The notes under the pieces are model-generated. The model did not search any database and had not been told where the DNA came from. It saw only the letters and a list, made by a program, of their open reading frames with translations. From Xanthobacter dioxanivorans (GTDB lineage Bacteria; Pseudomonadota; Alphaproteobacteria; Rhizobiales; Xanthobacteraceae): a stretch of 64,000 bases of DNA. The translations under genes and the position numbers were made by a program. The first letter of the stretch is position 1, and each line of letters starts with the position of its first letter. Of the stretch, positions 53,842 through 63,282 are shown piece after piece. The stretch spans positions 930,001-994,000 of the forward strand of contig NZ_CP063362.1 of the NCBI RefSeq assembly GCF_016807805.1, given 5' to 3'.

Positions 53842-55137
53842 GTGAGCGATACGCTGCCCCGCTCCCTGGCGAGCCTCATCAATACCTATGGCGGCTACGT
53901 CGCCGCCATGATGGCGCGCGGCCTGGAACTCGTGGGCAAGCTCGGGCTCTACATCGTGAGCGCGCGCATCCTCGGCGTGCATGAGTCCGGCTATTTCTTC
54001 CTGTGCCTCACCTGGATCGGCGTCCTCGCCACGGTTTCACGGGGTGGCTTCGAGCGGGCGGTGGTGCGCCATGTGGCGGCCGAACTCGCCGTGGGCAAGG
54101 GCCGCGCCGCAGGACACGCCTTCCTGGCCGGCGCCCTGGCGGTGCTCATGCTCGGCCTCGTCGTGTCCATCGCCACCGGCGCGCTCTCGGCGCCGATCGC
54201 CACCTACCTGTTCCGTGACCCGGAGGCGGCCCGGCCGCTTTTCCTCGCGGCCTTCGTCATCCTGCCGCAGGCCCTGTGCTATTTCGTCGGCAACGCCCTG
54301 ATGGGCCTGCACAAGAGCGCATGGGGACAGCTGGTCCAGAACGGCCTGTGGCCCCTCTTCACGCTCGCGGCCCTCTTCGCCGGAGTGCACTCGCTCGACG
54401 GCATCCTCTGCGCCCTCGCCGCCGCCAACGCGGCCGCAACAGCCATCGGCGCCGCGCTGGTCTTCCGGGAGCGCCACCGCTTCGTCGACGCCCCGTCGGA
54501 GACGGCGAACGCGGAGCGGCTGCCCGCGCTCTGGCGCACCGCCATGCCGCTGGCTGTGGTGGAGACCGTGCAGATCCTCCTGCCCGCCCTGCCGGTGCTG
54601 CTGCTGGCCAGCTTCGGGCTTCCCGCCCAGGTCGGTGCGTTCAGCGTGGCCAGCCGCATCTCCATGCTCACCTGGGTGGTCAGCGCCTCCATCGGCAGCG
54701 TGGCCGCCCCCTCCTTCGCCGCACGACACCGGCAGGGCCGGTGGGACGAGCTGCGCCAGTTGAACCGCAAGGTCCGCCTCGCGGTCGCTCTCTTCAGCGC
54801 GCCGCTGCTCGCCGGCATGTTCTTTTTCCCGGCAACACTTCTGCACCTGGTGGGCCCGGGCTTCGAGATCGCGTCCACCGCCCTCGTCATCCTCGCGGTC
54901 GGCCAGCTGGTTTACGCGCTCCTGCCCTGCCAGGAGATCGTGCTGGCCATGGCCGGCCACGGCGGCATCCTGCGCTGGCTCACGGTAGCGCAGACGGTGG
55001 TCTGCCTCGTCCTGTGCGTGCTGCTCATTCCACCGTTCGGCATGATCGGCGCGGCCATCGCCACCGCCGTATTCGCGGCCCAGCTCGCCATCGGCTCGGC
55101 CGTCGCCGTGCGCCGCCTGATGCCCCGCGCCTTCTAG
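53842..55137 (+). CDS. Polysaccharide/lipid-linked oligosaccharide flippase (MOP superfamily)
   Basis: A 431-residue membrane protein with about 12 helices and a GTG start. The YVAAMMARGLELVGKLGLYI opening, GYFFLCLTWIGVLATVSRGG and the C-terminal IPPFGMIGAAIATAVFAAQL resemble Wzx/RfbX-type flippases of the MATE-related MOP group that move O-antigen or exopolysaccharide units. No glycosyltransferases are adjacent in the window, so the polymer cannot be named. It is the last gene before the composition change at 55.14 kb. Confidence 0.8.
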   Translation: MSDTLPRSLASLINTYGGYVAAMMARGLELVGKLGLYIVSARILGVHESGYFFLCLTWIGVLATVSRGGFERAVVRHVAAELAVGKGRAAGHAFLAGALAVLMLGLVVSIATGALSAPIATYLFRDPEAARPLFLAAFVILPQALCYFVGNALMGLHKSAWGQLVQNGLWPLFTLAALFAGVHSLDGILCALAAANAAATAIGAALVFRERHRFVDAPSETANAERLPALWRTAMPLAVVETVQILLPALPVLLLASFGLPAQVGAFSVASRISMLTWVVSASIGSVAAPSFAARHRQGRWDELRQLNRKVRLAVALFSAPLLAGMFFFPATLLHLVGPGFEIASTALVILAVGQLVYALLPCQEIVLAMAGHGGILRWLTVAQTVVCLVLCVLLIPPFGMIGAAIATAVFAAQLAIGSAVAVRRLMPRAF

Positions 55138-55619
55138 GAACGATCGACCTTCAGTGTCCGCGTCGTCCACCGTCATGCCCCGGCAGGTTTTGACCGAGAT
55201 CGACACTTGCTCTTCGCGGAGATTTGAAATGCGTGGAAGCTGGGCCGGCAGCGCGATCATTGAGCCATCGGGGCCGACGTTCTCATGCTCAAATTGGAGG
55301 AGGCTCGCTCGGGAGGGCCCGCTCCTGACCGATTCCGGTCTCTCACTACAGTTGCATTTTCAGGGTTTGTGAATCGATGGGCGACCATGATTCGGGATCT
55401 GATGGTTGGTGGTGCGTCGGTTGAGGATGTGAATCAGCGCCCGGGTCCCCCGGCTCAGATCGCTTCAACTCATTGAAATAGCTTCAAGATGCTCGTGTCA
55501 CCTGGGGTCCCTATCGGCACCGATCGGAACTCCGGCTACCTTCGGGATTTATGAAAGGTCTTAAGGGGTTTAGGCCATTTCTAACCAGCGTCCCGTCTCC
55601 GCACTTATGCACATGCCTT
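55138..55619. other. 482-base gene-free junction region
   Basis: AT-richer than everything to its left. It contains short broken open frames on both strands but nothing I can identify as a gene or a transposase. Its position, between the GC-rich core block and a block with different composition, fits an island boundary. Confidence 0.5.
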
Positions 55620-56633
55620 CTACGGCGCAGGCTGCGCCTCCGGCATCTTCCACTCTCCGTTCAGGATCTCGGCCCGAGGGCGGTAGAGCCGAAACGTGTA
55701 ATTCCAACCTTTCGTGATCGGCAGGCAGTTCGCGATTTTGCCGTCACAGCCGCCGAACTGGATGTCGATCGCGCCATCGGCGCTCTTCGTGCCGGTGATG
55801 CTGTTGACCGAATAGGCATCGTAATCGTTCTTCTGGAAGAAGCCCTTGTCGTTATAGACGCTGATCGACCAGAACGCGTCGACAGGGACCTTCTTTACCC
55901 TGAGCTTGTAAACCGTGTTGCCGTCGTTCTTGGCCGGGGTCACTGAGGGGTAGGAGGCGTCCTTGTCGGGGTTGCCGCCCCAGCCGGCGGCTGTCCCGAT
56001 CAGGTGCTTGACCGGATCGACCTCTCCCTTCGGGCCGAAAGCGTTGGCGAAGCTGCCGGATGCCTGAGCCAGCGCTTCGAGTGCCGCGCGGATATTCTTC
56101 TGTTGAGCCAAGTCCCAGTTCGGGGCCTCGAACGTGCCAACTGACGTCTGCTCCACCTTCAGCGCATCCTGCAGGGCGTGAACCTGCGCGAGGTCCTTGG
56201 TGTCGTTGGGGTCGACGAGGATACGCACCGCAACGAACACATAGCGGGTGCCAACCTCATCCTTGGTGAGCGTCGTGCGGCCCGGCTCGTAGACCACCAT
56301 CGGGGTGTAATGGTCTTGGTTGATGACCTGCATCGAGATGAAGCGCTTGCCCGCATCGGGAAGGGTGATGGTCACCGGGCCGGCATCGAGGTCGAAGAGC
56401 GCCTGGGAATAGAGCGTATCCCGGTTCATCCGGACCACGGGCTGGTTGTCGATCGGCGTCGGCGTCCGGTTATGGACGAACTTCCCGAGCCCGCCGGCCT
56501 CGGCCGTCTTGCCCATGTAGAAATCGGTCTCGGCGCGCTTGAAGTTGTCGACATTGACAGGAACCGGCTGCGACGACGCCGCGCATGGCGCGAGAACCAG
56601 GAAACTCAGGCTGTAGACCAAGGTCATTCGCAT
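55620..56633 (-). CDS. DUF1254/DUF1214 exported protein
   Basis: A 337-residue exported protein. Signal peptide (MRMTLVYSLSFLVLAPCAAS), then a DUF1254 part (NFKRAETDFYMGKTAEAGGL, RDTLYSQALFDLDAGPVTIT, MQVINQDHYTP) and a DUF1214 part (VPVDAFWSISVYNDKGFF, then NCLPITKGWNYTFRLYRPR). These domains are usually found together in periplasmic or outer membrane proteins of unknown function. The ATG at 56633 begins the signal peptide and follows GAGG; upstream in-frame ATGs exist (56648, 56672). Same strand as the acid phosphatase 106 bases upstream. Confidence 0.85.
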   Translation of the reverse strand: MRMTLVYSLSFLVLAPCAASSQPVPVNVDNFKRAETDFYMGKTAEAGGLGKFVHNRTPTPIDNQPVVRMNRDTLYSQALFDLDAGPVTITLPDAGKRFISMQVINQDHYTPMVVYEPGRTTLTKDEVGTRYVFVAVRILVDPNDTKDLAQVHALQDALKVEQTSVGTFEAPNWDLAQQKNIRAALEALAQASGSFANAFGPKGEVDPVKHLIGTAAGWGGNPDKDASYPSVTPAKNDGNTVYKLRVKKVPVDAFWSISVYNDKGFFQKNDYDAYSVNSITGTKSADGAIDIQFGGCDGKIANCLPITKGWNYTFRLYRPRAEILNGEWKMPEAQPAP

Positions 56634-56739
56634 TGAACGGTACCTCATTGGCGCTTTGATTGATTTGCTCATCGGGGCAAGTCCGAAGGGCACCGCGTCC
56701 GTGTTTTAGGCTGATCGCCGGCGAAGGGCGGTCGATCGG

Positions 56740-57573
56740 CTACTGCGCGGACAGCGCGGCAGCCTCCACAGCGCATTCGGCCGCCGAGGGCACCGACTTC
56801 GCCTTCGCGTCCTTCACTTCCGCTTTTGCGGCTTCGAGGTCGGCGAGGAAAGTCAGGTCGGTTTGCAGCCGCGCGACCGTCGCCGCGCCCATGATCCGCC
56901 CGGCATCGACGTCGCTCTGCCAGTGCGCGTTGCAGATCACGCGGCTCTGCCCGAATTCGAGGCCGCGCTTCAGCAGGGCATCCGCGCGCTCGGGATTGAT
57001 CTGCGCGAACACGAGAGCCCAGCCCCAGCCGGCCGCGGTGTGGCCGGACGGGTAGGAGCCGTCGTCTCGCAGAATGGCCTCCTGATCCGCCCGGCAGGTC
57101 GCTTCGTTGTGAACCACAAAGGGACGGGTCCGGTTGTACTTGTTCTTCACGCCATAGGTGGAGAGGCCGAAATCCGACAGCATCTTCAGCATCATCGCGT
57201 AAAGGCGAGGGGTCTGCTCGCTGTCGATGCGAACTCCCATTGCGCAGGAAAAATTGTCGGCGGCCTGCGGAAAGGCGAGATCGGCGTCGTTATGGGCGAG
57301 CTTCCAGCGCTCGGTATTTCGCGCGGGGATCGTCGCCTTGCGCGCTTCCTCGTCCCGGGCCAGCGCGGCCGAGTTCGCCTCGGGCGGCGGGCCGAGCAGG
57401 ACCAGGCTGTTCGGCAGGTCGGAACGCTTGAGATAGCCCGGCGCGATCTTGAAATGCGGGTCGGTGACAGCGGGCGGCGCTTCGCCTGCCTGCGCCAGGG
57501 CCTGTCCACAAAGCGCGAGCAGCGCCAGCAGGGAAACACGGGTGGCCCGCAGTGTGGTTCCGGTCATCGACAT
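56740..57573 (-). CDS. phoN: Class A non-specific acid phosphatase (PhoN type)
   Basis: Periplasmic PAP2-fold phosphatase that releases phosphate from organic esters. 277 residues: signal peptide (RVSLLALLALCGQALAQAG), motif 1 KNKYNRTRPF, motif 2 GSYPSGHTAAGW, motif 3 SRVICNAHWQSDVDAGR, the full class A set with catalytic His residues. AAAGGA lies 6 bases before the ATG at 57573; other in-frame ATGs lie upstream. It follows the beta-barrel gene by 41 bases and is probably in the same operon. Confidence 0.92.
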   Translation of the reverse strand: MSMTGTTLRATRVSLLALLALCGQALAQAGEAPPAVTDPHFKIAPGYLKRSDLPNSLVLLGPPPEANSAALARDEEARKATIPARNTERWKLAHNDADLAFPQAADNFSCAMGVRIDSEQTPRLYAMMLKMLSDFGLSTYGVKNKYNRTRPFVVHNEATCRADQEAILRDDGSYPSGHTAAGWGWALVFAQINPERADALLKRGLEFGQSRVICNAHWQSDVDAGRIMGAATVARLQTDLTFLADLEAAKAEVKDAKAKSVPSAAECAVEAAALSAQ

Positions 57574-57614
57574 TACTATTCCTTTGGACATGGCCGAACT
57601 CATCCAGGCCCCGG

Positions 57615-58412
57615 TCAGAACTGGTACGTTGCCGCGACGGCGGGGCCGTGCTGCGTCACGTCATAAAGGAAGCCGCCGTCGCGATAATCGATATGGAGCG
57701 CCCGGTAGCCGACTTTCAGCGTCAGGCTTTCGCTCCAGGCATAGTTGACGCTGCCCAGACCCTGCCAGGTCAAGCGCGAGCCGGCGCCGAAACCGCCGAT
57801 GTCGCCCGCCACCGTCAGGCTCCATGGACCATCGAGCTCCACACCAAGGCGAGCGCCGACGATCGGGTCGGCCCACATCTGCGTTTCGCTGTGATCGATG
57901 CGGAGACTGGTAAGCCCGGAAGCGATCTCGAGCTTGGTGTTGAGGTTCCAGAACCGGACGCCGCCGCCGACATCGAGCGCGAAAACGTCGTCCTCATGGA
58001 CGCGATAGAAGGCCGAGCCCTGCAGGGTCAGGCTCTGGGAGCGCAGCTTCAGCCTGGCGGAGAACGGGCCGGGCAGAGTACCGCCGGTCGTCAGCTGCGA
58101 GAACTGTCCGTCGACCAGGAAGCTCCAGCGGTCGATGCGCATCTCGGCAGATGCCATGAAAGCGCCGTTCAGTTCCTTGAGCACGTCGCGAAAGCGCAGG
58201 CTGATATCTGCCGCCGGCAGCGGCGGCAGCGTCGCGCTCGTGCCGTCGATCGCGGTTGCCCAGACATAGCCGGTGACCGAGAAGCTGGGAGCGGACGCCA
58301 GGACGGGAGCCGGCCGCGTGGCGGACTCCGGGAGATCGGATGCCCAAGCCGACCCGCACAAGGAAACCGACATCAAGCCTATGGCGAAATCGCGCGCCGT
58401 TGCGCTTGACAT
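57615..58412 (-). CDS. Outer membrane beta-barrel protein
   Basis: A 265-residue exported protein: signal peptide (ARDFAIGLMSVSLCGSAWAS), then alternating short strands (FSVTGYVWATAIDGTSATLP, DVGGGVRFWNLNTKLEIA, LGSVNYAWSESLTLKVGYRA) and a terminal Phe (AATYQF), as expected for a barrel. No specific family was recognised. First gene of a probable three-gene set with the acid phosphatase and the DUF1254 protein. Confidence 0.75.
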   Translation of the reverse strand: MSSATARDFAIGLMSVSLCGSAWASDLPESATRPAPVLASAPSFSVTGYVWATAIDGTSATLPPLPAADISLRFRDVLKELNGAFMASAEMRIDRWSFLVDGQFSQLTTGGTLPGPFSARLKLRSQSLTLQGSAFYRVHEDDVFALDVGGGVRFWNLNTKLEIASGLTSLRIDHSETQMWADPIVGARLGVELDGPWSLTVAGDIGGFGAGSRLTWQGLGSVNYAWSESLTLKVGYRALHIDYRDGGFLYDVTQHGPAVAATYQF

Positions 58413-58757
58413 TGCTGGGTGTCCTCTGCCCTGCCGGTCCTACCGGCATGCGCGAGCGCTCCGGCTCGCTGCCGCACGCGATCGCAGCCCGATCGGCCGA
58501 CGGATGTCGTTGTAGGCATTTCGCGCATGGCCAGCCTGCCCGTCTTGCCATTTCGCGCCAATCGCGCGCCGCTATTCTCCCCCGCCGGTAGCGAACCCCC
58601 CGAGATTCGGCGTTGTAAAAAGCGTCAGCGGCGATCGCGGCGAGGCGCCGGGTTGCGCAGCAGCCTGGTGACGGATTTCCGGGACTCACGGGCGACATAC
58701 GAATTTTTTGCTCGAGCGCGTTTTGATCGAGCGACAAGCCGCCACCATGAGAGGCGC
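58413..58757. other. 345-base intergenic region
   Basis: Between the beta-barrel gene and the GGDEF/EAL gene, both minus strand. Mixed composition; no gene or operator recognised. Presumably holds the beta-barrel gene promoter. Confidence 0.45.
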
Positions 58758-60545
58758 CTAAACTTCAGGCCGCCGTATTCGGCAATCAGGCATGGCACTG
58801 AGAAGCGAGGGCAAGCGTTCGGCTGCGCAAGCCTTACCGAAATACCAACCCTGCAGCATGTCACAGCCCAGATCGGTCAGAAGTTCGACCTGCTCGACGG
58901 TCTCGACTCCTTCAGCGGTAACGACCGCACCCAGGCCATGGGCAATATCGATCACCCCGCGGACGATGGCCTGATCCTCGTTTGACAAGACCATGTTGGC
59001 GACAAAGCTGCGGTCGATTTTCAAGCGATCGATCGGAAGCTGGCGTAGATGCGTGAGCGAGGCAAAGCCCGTTCCGAAATCATCGAGGGCGATTTCGACT
59101 CCGGCTTCATGGAGACGGTGAAGGCCCCACTCGACACGCTTCTGATTCGCTCCCAGAAACATTCCTTCGGTCACCTCGGCGCAGAAACTGGACAGCGGAA
59201 TGCCGGTTCCTGCGCTGAGGTTGAAAAAATGATCCAGAAAAGCATCCGATTGGAAGTCGGAGCTAGTCAAGTTGAGCGCGACGCGGCCGATCGTGAGCCC
59301 GTACGTCTGGAATGCAGCAACGTCGCCGAATACCTTCTTCAGCATGTACGTGCCGAAGGCGGTGCGAACCTGTTGGTCGGCGAAGCCCTCCAGGAAGCCG
59401 GCGGGCGACAGCAGGCCTTGTTGCGGGTGGCGCCAGCGCATCAACGCTTCGAGCGAAACCGGATTGTGCTCCGCGACCGGAACGATGGGTTGATAGTGGA
59501 ATTCGAAGGCGCCCTGCCGAAGGCCGCCTTCAACCTCGGCCAAAAGCAACGCTCTCCTTTCGGCGACATCTCGGAACTGCGGCTGGAAGCTCTCGATACA
59601 GTCCCGGCCATTCATCTTGGCGTGATGGAGAGCCAGGCCCGCGGCCTTGAGCAGGTCGGCGCCATCCTCGGCGTGCATCGGGAAAGTCGCGAAGCCAAGG
59701 CTCGCCGAATAGCGTCGCGACGTGCCGGCGATCAGCATGGGCTGGCGGATCACCTCTAATGCCGCCTCTAAGACAGCATTCGCCTGTTCACTCGAACAGG
59801 CCGTCAAGATCAGCCCGAATTCATCTCCGCCCAGGCGGGAAATGAGCAGGTGCTCGTCAGCGATCGCGCGCAGGCGTGTCGCTACCATTTTGAGAAGATC
59901 GTCTCCGGCCGGATGACCAAAGGTATTGTGGGCCTCCTTGAACCTGTCGACGTCGAGAAGCGCGAGGTGAAATTCGCGCTTTGTGCGCGGATACTCATGG
60001 ACCAGCGAACTGATGTGTTCTTGGAACCGCCTGCGGTTCTCCAGATTCGTCAGGGGATCAATGCTGGCGAGTCGCTCGAGGTCCTCCTTACTCGCGCGCA
60101 GCTCCTCCTCCAGCAGCTTACGCGCCGCGATATCGAACCAGATTGAGGTGTAGCCGTTGATCTTCCCGCGCTCGCAGATATGCGGAACGATGCTTGCGTA
60201 GACCCAGTAGAGCGACCCGTCCTTATGGCGATTGCAAATCTCCCCGTGCCAGATTCTGCCGCGTACGATCTGACGGTACATGCCCCGCAAGAACGCCGTG
60301 TCGTGCTCGCCGGACTTGAGAAGCCGATGATTGGAGCCGATCAATTCCTCTTCGGAATATCCACTCATCTCGCAAAATTTACGACTGACGCAGGTTATTA
60401 TTCCGCTTACATCTGTTGATATTACGATTATAGTACTATCGATTGCATCGCGAATGAAATGATCGTCCGATTTTATTTGAGAGATCGAGCGCTTCTTGGC
60501 CGAAATGTCTTCTAGCATATGCTCAAGATGCGGCATGACAACCAT
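58758..60545 (-). CDS. PAS-GGDEF-EAL cyclic-di-GMP protein
   Basis: A 595-residue cytoplasmic signalling protein. PAS/PAC sensor at residues about 30-150 (IIVISTDVSGIITCVSRKF, WYxx-type core HGEICNRHKDGSLYWVYASI), GGDEF at about 155-320 with intact RLGGDEFG (near 238), EAL at about 335-585 with SLEALMRWRHP, ALNLTSS, LDDFGTGFASL and TAEGVET. Both catalytic domains look intact, so it may make and break c-di-GMP; the net activity is unknown. No membrane helix is seen. The ATG at 60545 has alternatives at 60536 and 60518. Confidence 0.93.
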   Translation of the reverse strand: MVVMPHLEHMLEDISAKKRSISQIKSDDHFIRDAIDSTIIVISTDVSGIITCVSRKFCEMSGYSEEELIGSNHRLLKSGEHDTAFLRGMYRQIVRGRIWHGEICNRHKDGSLYWVYASIVPHICERGKINGYTSIWFDIAARKLLEEELRASKEDLERLASIDPLTNLENRRRFQEHISSLVHEYPRTKREFHLALLDVDRFKEAHNTFGHPAGDDLLKMVATRLRAIADEHLLISRLGGDEFGLILTACSSEQANAVLEAALEVIRQPMLIAGTSRRYSASLGFATFPMHAEDGADLLKAAGLALHHAKMNGRDCIESFQPQFRDVAERRALLLAEVEGGLRQGAFEFHYQPIVPVAEHNPVSLEALMRWRHPQQGLLSPAGFLEGFADQQVRTAFGTYMLKKVFGDVAAFQTYGLTIGRVALNLTSSDFQSDAFLDHFFNLSAGTGIPLSSFCAEVTEGMFLGANQKRVEWGLHRLHEAGVEIALDDFGTGFASLTHLRQLPIDRLKIDRSFVANMVLSNEDQAIVRGVIDIAHGLGAVVTAEGVETVEQVELLTDLGCDMLQGWYFGKACAAERLPSLLSAMPDCRIRRPEV

Positions 60546-60891
60546 CTCTGGTCGATATTAGACCGATTTTCGTGGAGGATCTTCTACCGGCTGGATCACG
60601 ATATCACGTCTGGCCTGGAAGCTAGAGGAGAAGGTCCGAGATTTGGTACTCGCGAGACAGTCGAGCCGTTTTCATCATTTCAACTGCCACGCCTCCGTTT
60701 GGCCGGAGCCAGCGGCGTCGAAGGTGCAGCGGCAAAAGCAACTCGTCTCATCATCACGTTCCTTTCGTGATTCAGCCGCGGCTTCCGCCGGGATGGCCTC
60801 CTCACTGCTCCGAAGAGTGAAGTTTCCGCGCTGTCGGAATCCCGAAAGGAGGCGGCGAAGATCGTGCTCGCCGTCTCCGGGTGGTCGGCGC
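60546..60891. other. 346-base intergenic region
   Basis: Between the GGDEF/EAL gene and the sulfatase gene, both minus strand. The part next to the GGDEF/EAL start (60546-60600) is AT-rich and promoter-like. Nothing else was recognised. Confidence 0.45.
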
Positions 60892-63282
60892 TCAATCCAG
60901 ATACTCGACCTTCAGGCGCTGGATCTTGCCATTGAACACGAATGGCTTACGGTCAAAATAGGCAAGCGAGACGGGTGAATAGCTGTCCCGGCCAACGTCG
61001 AAGGCATCGTTGGCGGTGAACCCGATCGCGGTCGAGCGCGAGACGCGGCCTTTGGCTACCTCCTTGCCGTCCACGCGGACAACGATGTCGAGAGGCGCGG
61101 GGCGTACCCCGTTGGCCTTGCGAGTTTCGACCTCGATCTTGACCTTCCCAGTCGGGAGGGGGGATGAGCTTTCCAGCCGCGTCCGCTCGACCTCGAAGAG
61201 GTTGTACTCGTAGCTGAGCTTGCCGTTCTCAACCCACAACGCGACGCCGCCCGAGACGGCGCCAAGCGCGTAAAGCACCCCCTTCGAGTTCGCCTGCAGA
61301 TCGGCATCGATGATGACGAGGTTGCTACGCGATCCGAGCTGCGGCGCGGTGAATTCCGGGACCGCAATGACCTCTTGGGTGAACTCGAACACCTTGGCAG
61401 GATTGGATGGTGCGTCTTCCGGGTGAAAGACAGCCGACCACAGTCCTCCGCCGATGGGATAGGCCTTGTTGGCTTTCGCGCTCACCTCGAACGCCTTTTT
61501 CAGCTCATCGAGCTTGCCGGGATTGGTAGCGGCCAAGTCCTTCGCCTGCGAAAAATCCTTCTTGAGATCGTAAAGCTCCCAGACGTCGTTCTTGGGCGTC
61601 CATGTCATGATTGAAGGATCGACACCTGCTTGCCAAGGCACTCTCGGCCCGAAGGCGGACGCGATCCAGCCGTCCTTGTAGTAGGCGCGGCTGCCCATGA
61701 CCTCGAAATACTGTTCCTTCTTGTGGTCCGGCTCCATCGGGGATGTGAAGGAATAGGTCATGCTGGTGCCGTCGAGCGGATCCTGGGTGACCCCGTCGAC
61801 AAGCTTGGGCGGCTTGATGTGCAGGACGTCGTAGATCGTCGGCAGGATATCGTTGACGTGATGGAACTGCGGACGCGGTGTCTTGTCGGGCTTGATCCGG
61901 CTTGGCCAGGACACGGCGAGCGGCGTGCGCGTTCCGCCGAAATGCGCCGCGATCAGCTTCGTCGAGCGATACGGAGTGGAGCCCGCCCAAGCCCAGCCGG
62001 CATGGTACATGTTGTCGACCTTGGGCGAGCCGAGCACGTCCAGACCGCCGAGCTCGTTCATGGTGCGAATGTGATCCTTCACGTCGGAAGGAATGCCGTT
62101 CTGCGCCAGGAGTTCGCTGATCGTGCCGTTCTGACCTTCGGCGCTCGAGCCGTTGTCGCCCCAGATGTAGAAGACCAGCGTGTTGTCGCGGATGCCGAGC
62201 TCGTCCAGGGCATCGATCAACCGGCCGGCCTGCGCATCGGCGTGCTCGGTGTATCCGGCGAACACTTCCATGAGCCGACGCTGGAACGGCTTTTCGTCCT
62301 CGGGAATATCGGCCCACGCGGCAAGCGTCTTCGGTCGCGGCGTCAGCTCGGTGTCTTTCGGGATCCAGCCGAGTTCCTTCTGGCGGGCGAAGACGCGCTC
62401 GCGCATGACGTCCCAGCCCTCGTCGAACTTGCCCTCATATTTGTTCGCCCACTCCTTGAAAATGTGATGCGGGCCATGAGAGGCCCCCGGCGCCCAATAC
62501 ATGAAGAAGGGCCGATCCGGCGTCAGCGCATGGATCTGCTTCATCCATGAAACCGCCTTGTCGGTCATGTCCTCGGTGAAGTGGTATTCCTTCTTCCCTT
62601 CGGAGGGATTCACGCGAACCGTATTCTCGACGACCGCAGGCTCCCATTGCGAGGATTCTCCGGCAAGAAAGCCGTAGAAGTAGTCGAAGCCGATCCCCTG
62701 GCCCGCCGGCCAGTTCGTATAGGGGCCGACGGCCGTGGTCTCGTTGGCCGGCGTGTTGTGCCATTTTCCGAAGGCGCTCGTCGCGTAGCCATAATAGCCG
62801 AGGACCTTCGCCGCGGTCGCCGATGTGCGCGGGATCCGGCCGGAATAGCCGTCCCAGTCGTTTGCCAGTTCGGCGATCTGGCCGTAGCCGACGCGATGGT
62901 GATTGCGCCCGGTCAGCAGCGCCGCGCGAGTGGGCGAGCACATGGCGGCATTGTGGAAGCGGTTATAGGTGATCCCGTCACCGGCGACGCGGCTCAACGT
63001 GCGTGTATCGATCACGCCGCCGAAGGTGCTCGGCAGCGCCGGGCCGACGTCGTCGAGCATGATGACGACGATGTTGGGTGCATTGGCGGGCAAGTGCGAC
63101 TTCACCGGCAAGGGGCTGTAGGTCGACTCCGCGATCGTCGGACCAGCCTTGCTCCCCGAGGGCGTCAGCGGGAACGGCAGCGATTCCTGGGCCGGGGCCG
63201 CTGCTGGCGCTCCCAACATCAGCAGCGTCGTGCTCACGCCCAACCAGCGCGCTCGAAATGGGTGACTAGGAGACCGTTTCAT
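60892..63282 (-). CDS. Formylglycine-dependent arylsulfatase
   Basis: A 796-residue exported sulfatase that should hydrolyse a sulfate ester. Signal peptide (WLGVSTTLLMLGAPAAAPAQ), metal-binding NIVVIMLDDVGPALPSTFGG, the modification signature CSPTRAALLTGRNHH with Cys115 to become formylglycine, then GYATSAFGKWHN and HADAQAGRLIDALDELGI. It has a C-terminal extra beta domain after residue 600, as in the large arylsulfatase/choline-sulfatase-like group A proteins; the natural substrate is unknown. The start overlaps the 3' end of the FGE gene by 17 bases, so they are coupled. Confidence 0.95.
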   Translation of the reverse strand: MKRSPSHPFRARWLGVSTTLLMLGAPAAAPAQESLPFPLTPSGSKAGPTIAESTYSPLPVKSHLPANAPNIVVIMLDDVGPALPSTFGGVIDTRTLSRVAGDGITYNRFHNAAMCSPTRAALLTGRNHHRVGYGQIAELANDWDGYSGRIPRTSATAAKVLGYYGYATSAFGKWHNTPANETTAVGPYTNWPAGQGIGFDYFYGFLAGESSQWEPAVVENTVRVNPSEGKKEYHFTEDMTDKAVSWMKQIHALTPDRPFFMYWAPGASHGPHHIFKEWANKYEGKFDEGWDVMRERVFARQKELGWIPKDTELTPRPKTLAAWADIPEDEKPFQRRLMEVFAGYTEHADAQAGRLIDALDELGIRDNTLVFYIWGDNGSSAEGQNGTISELLAQNGIPSDVKDHIRTMNELGGLDVLGSPKVDNMYHAGWAWAGSTPYRSTKLIAAHFGGTRTPLAVSWPSRIKPDKTPRPQFHHVNDILPTIYDVLHIKPPKLVDGVTQDPLDGTSMTYSFTSPMEPDHKKEQYFEVMGSRAYYKDGWIASAFGPRVPWQAGVDPSIMTWTPKNDVWELYDLKKDFSQAKDLAATNPGKLDELKKAFEVSAKANKAYPIGGGLWSAVFHPEDAPSNPAKVFEFTQEVIAVPEFTAPQLGSRSNLVIIDADLQANSKGVLYALGAVSGGVALWVENGKLSYEYNLFEVERTRLESSSPLPTGKVKIEVETRKANGVRPAPLDIVVRVDGKEVAKGRVSRSTAIGFTANDAFDVGRDSYSPVSLAYFDRKPFVFNGKIQRLKVEYLD

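Noticed and set aside
55138..55620. Transposase remnant at the island junction
   Set aside because: Short minus-strand peptides near 55180-55260 look vaguely like a broken protein, but no transposase motif, inverted repeats or target duplication could be shown.
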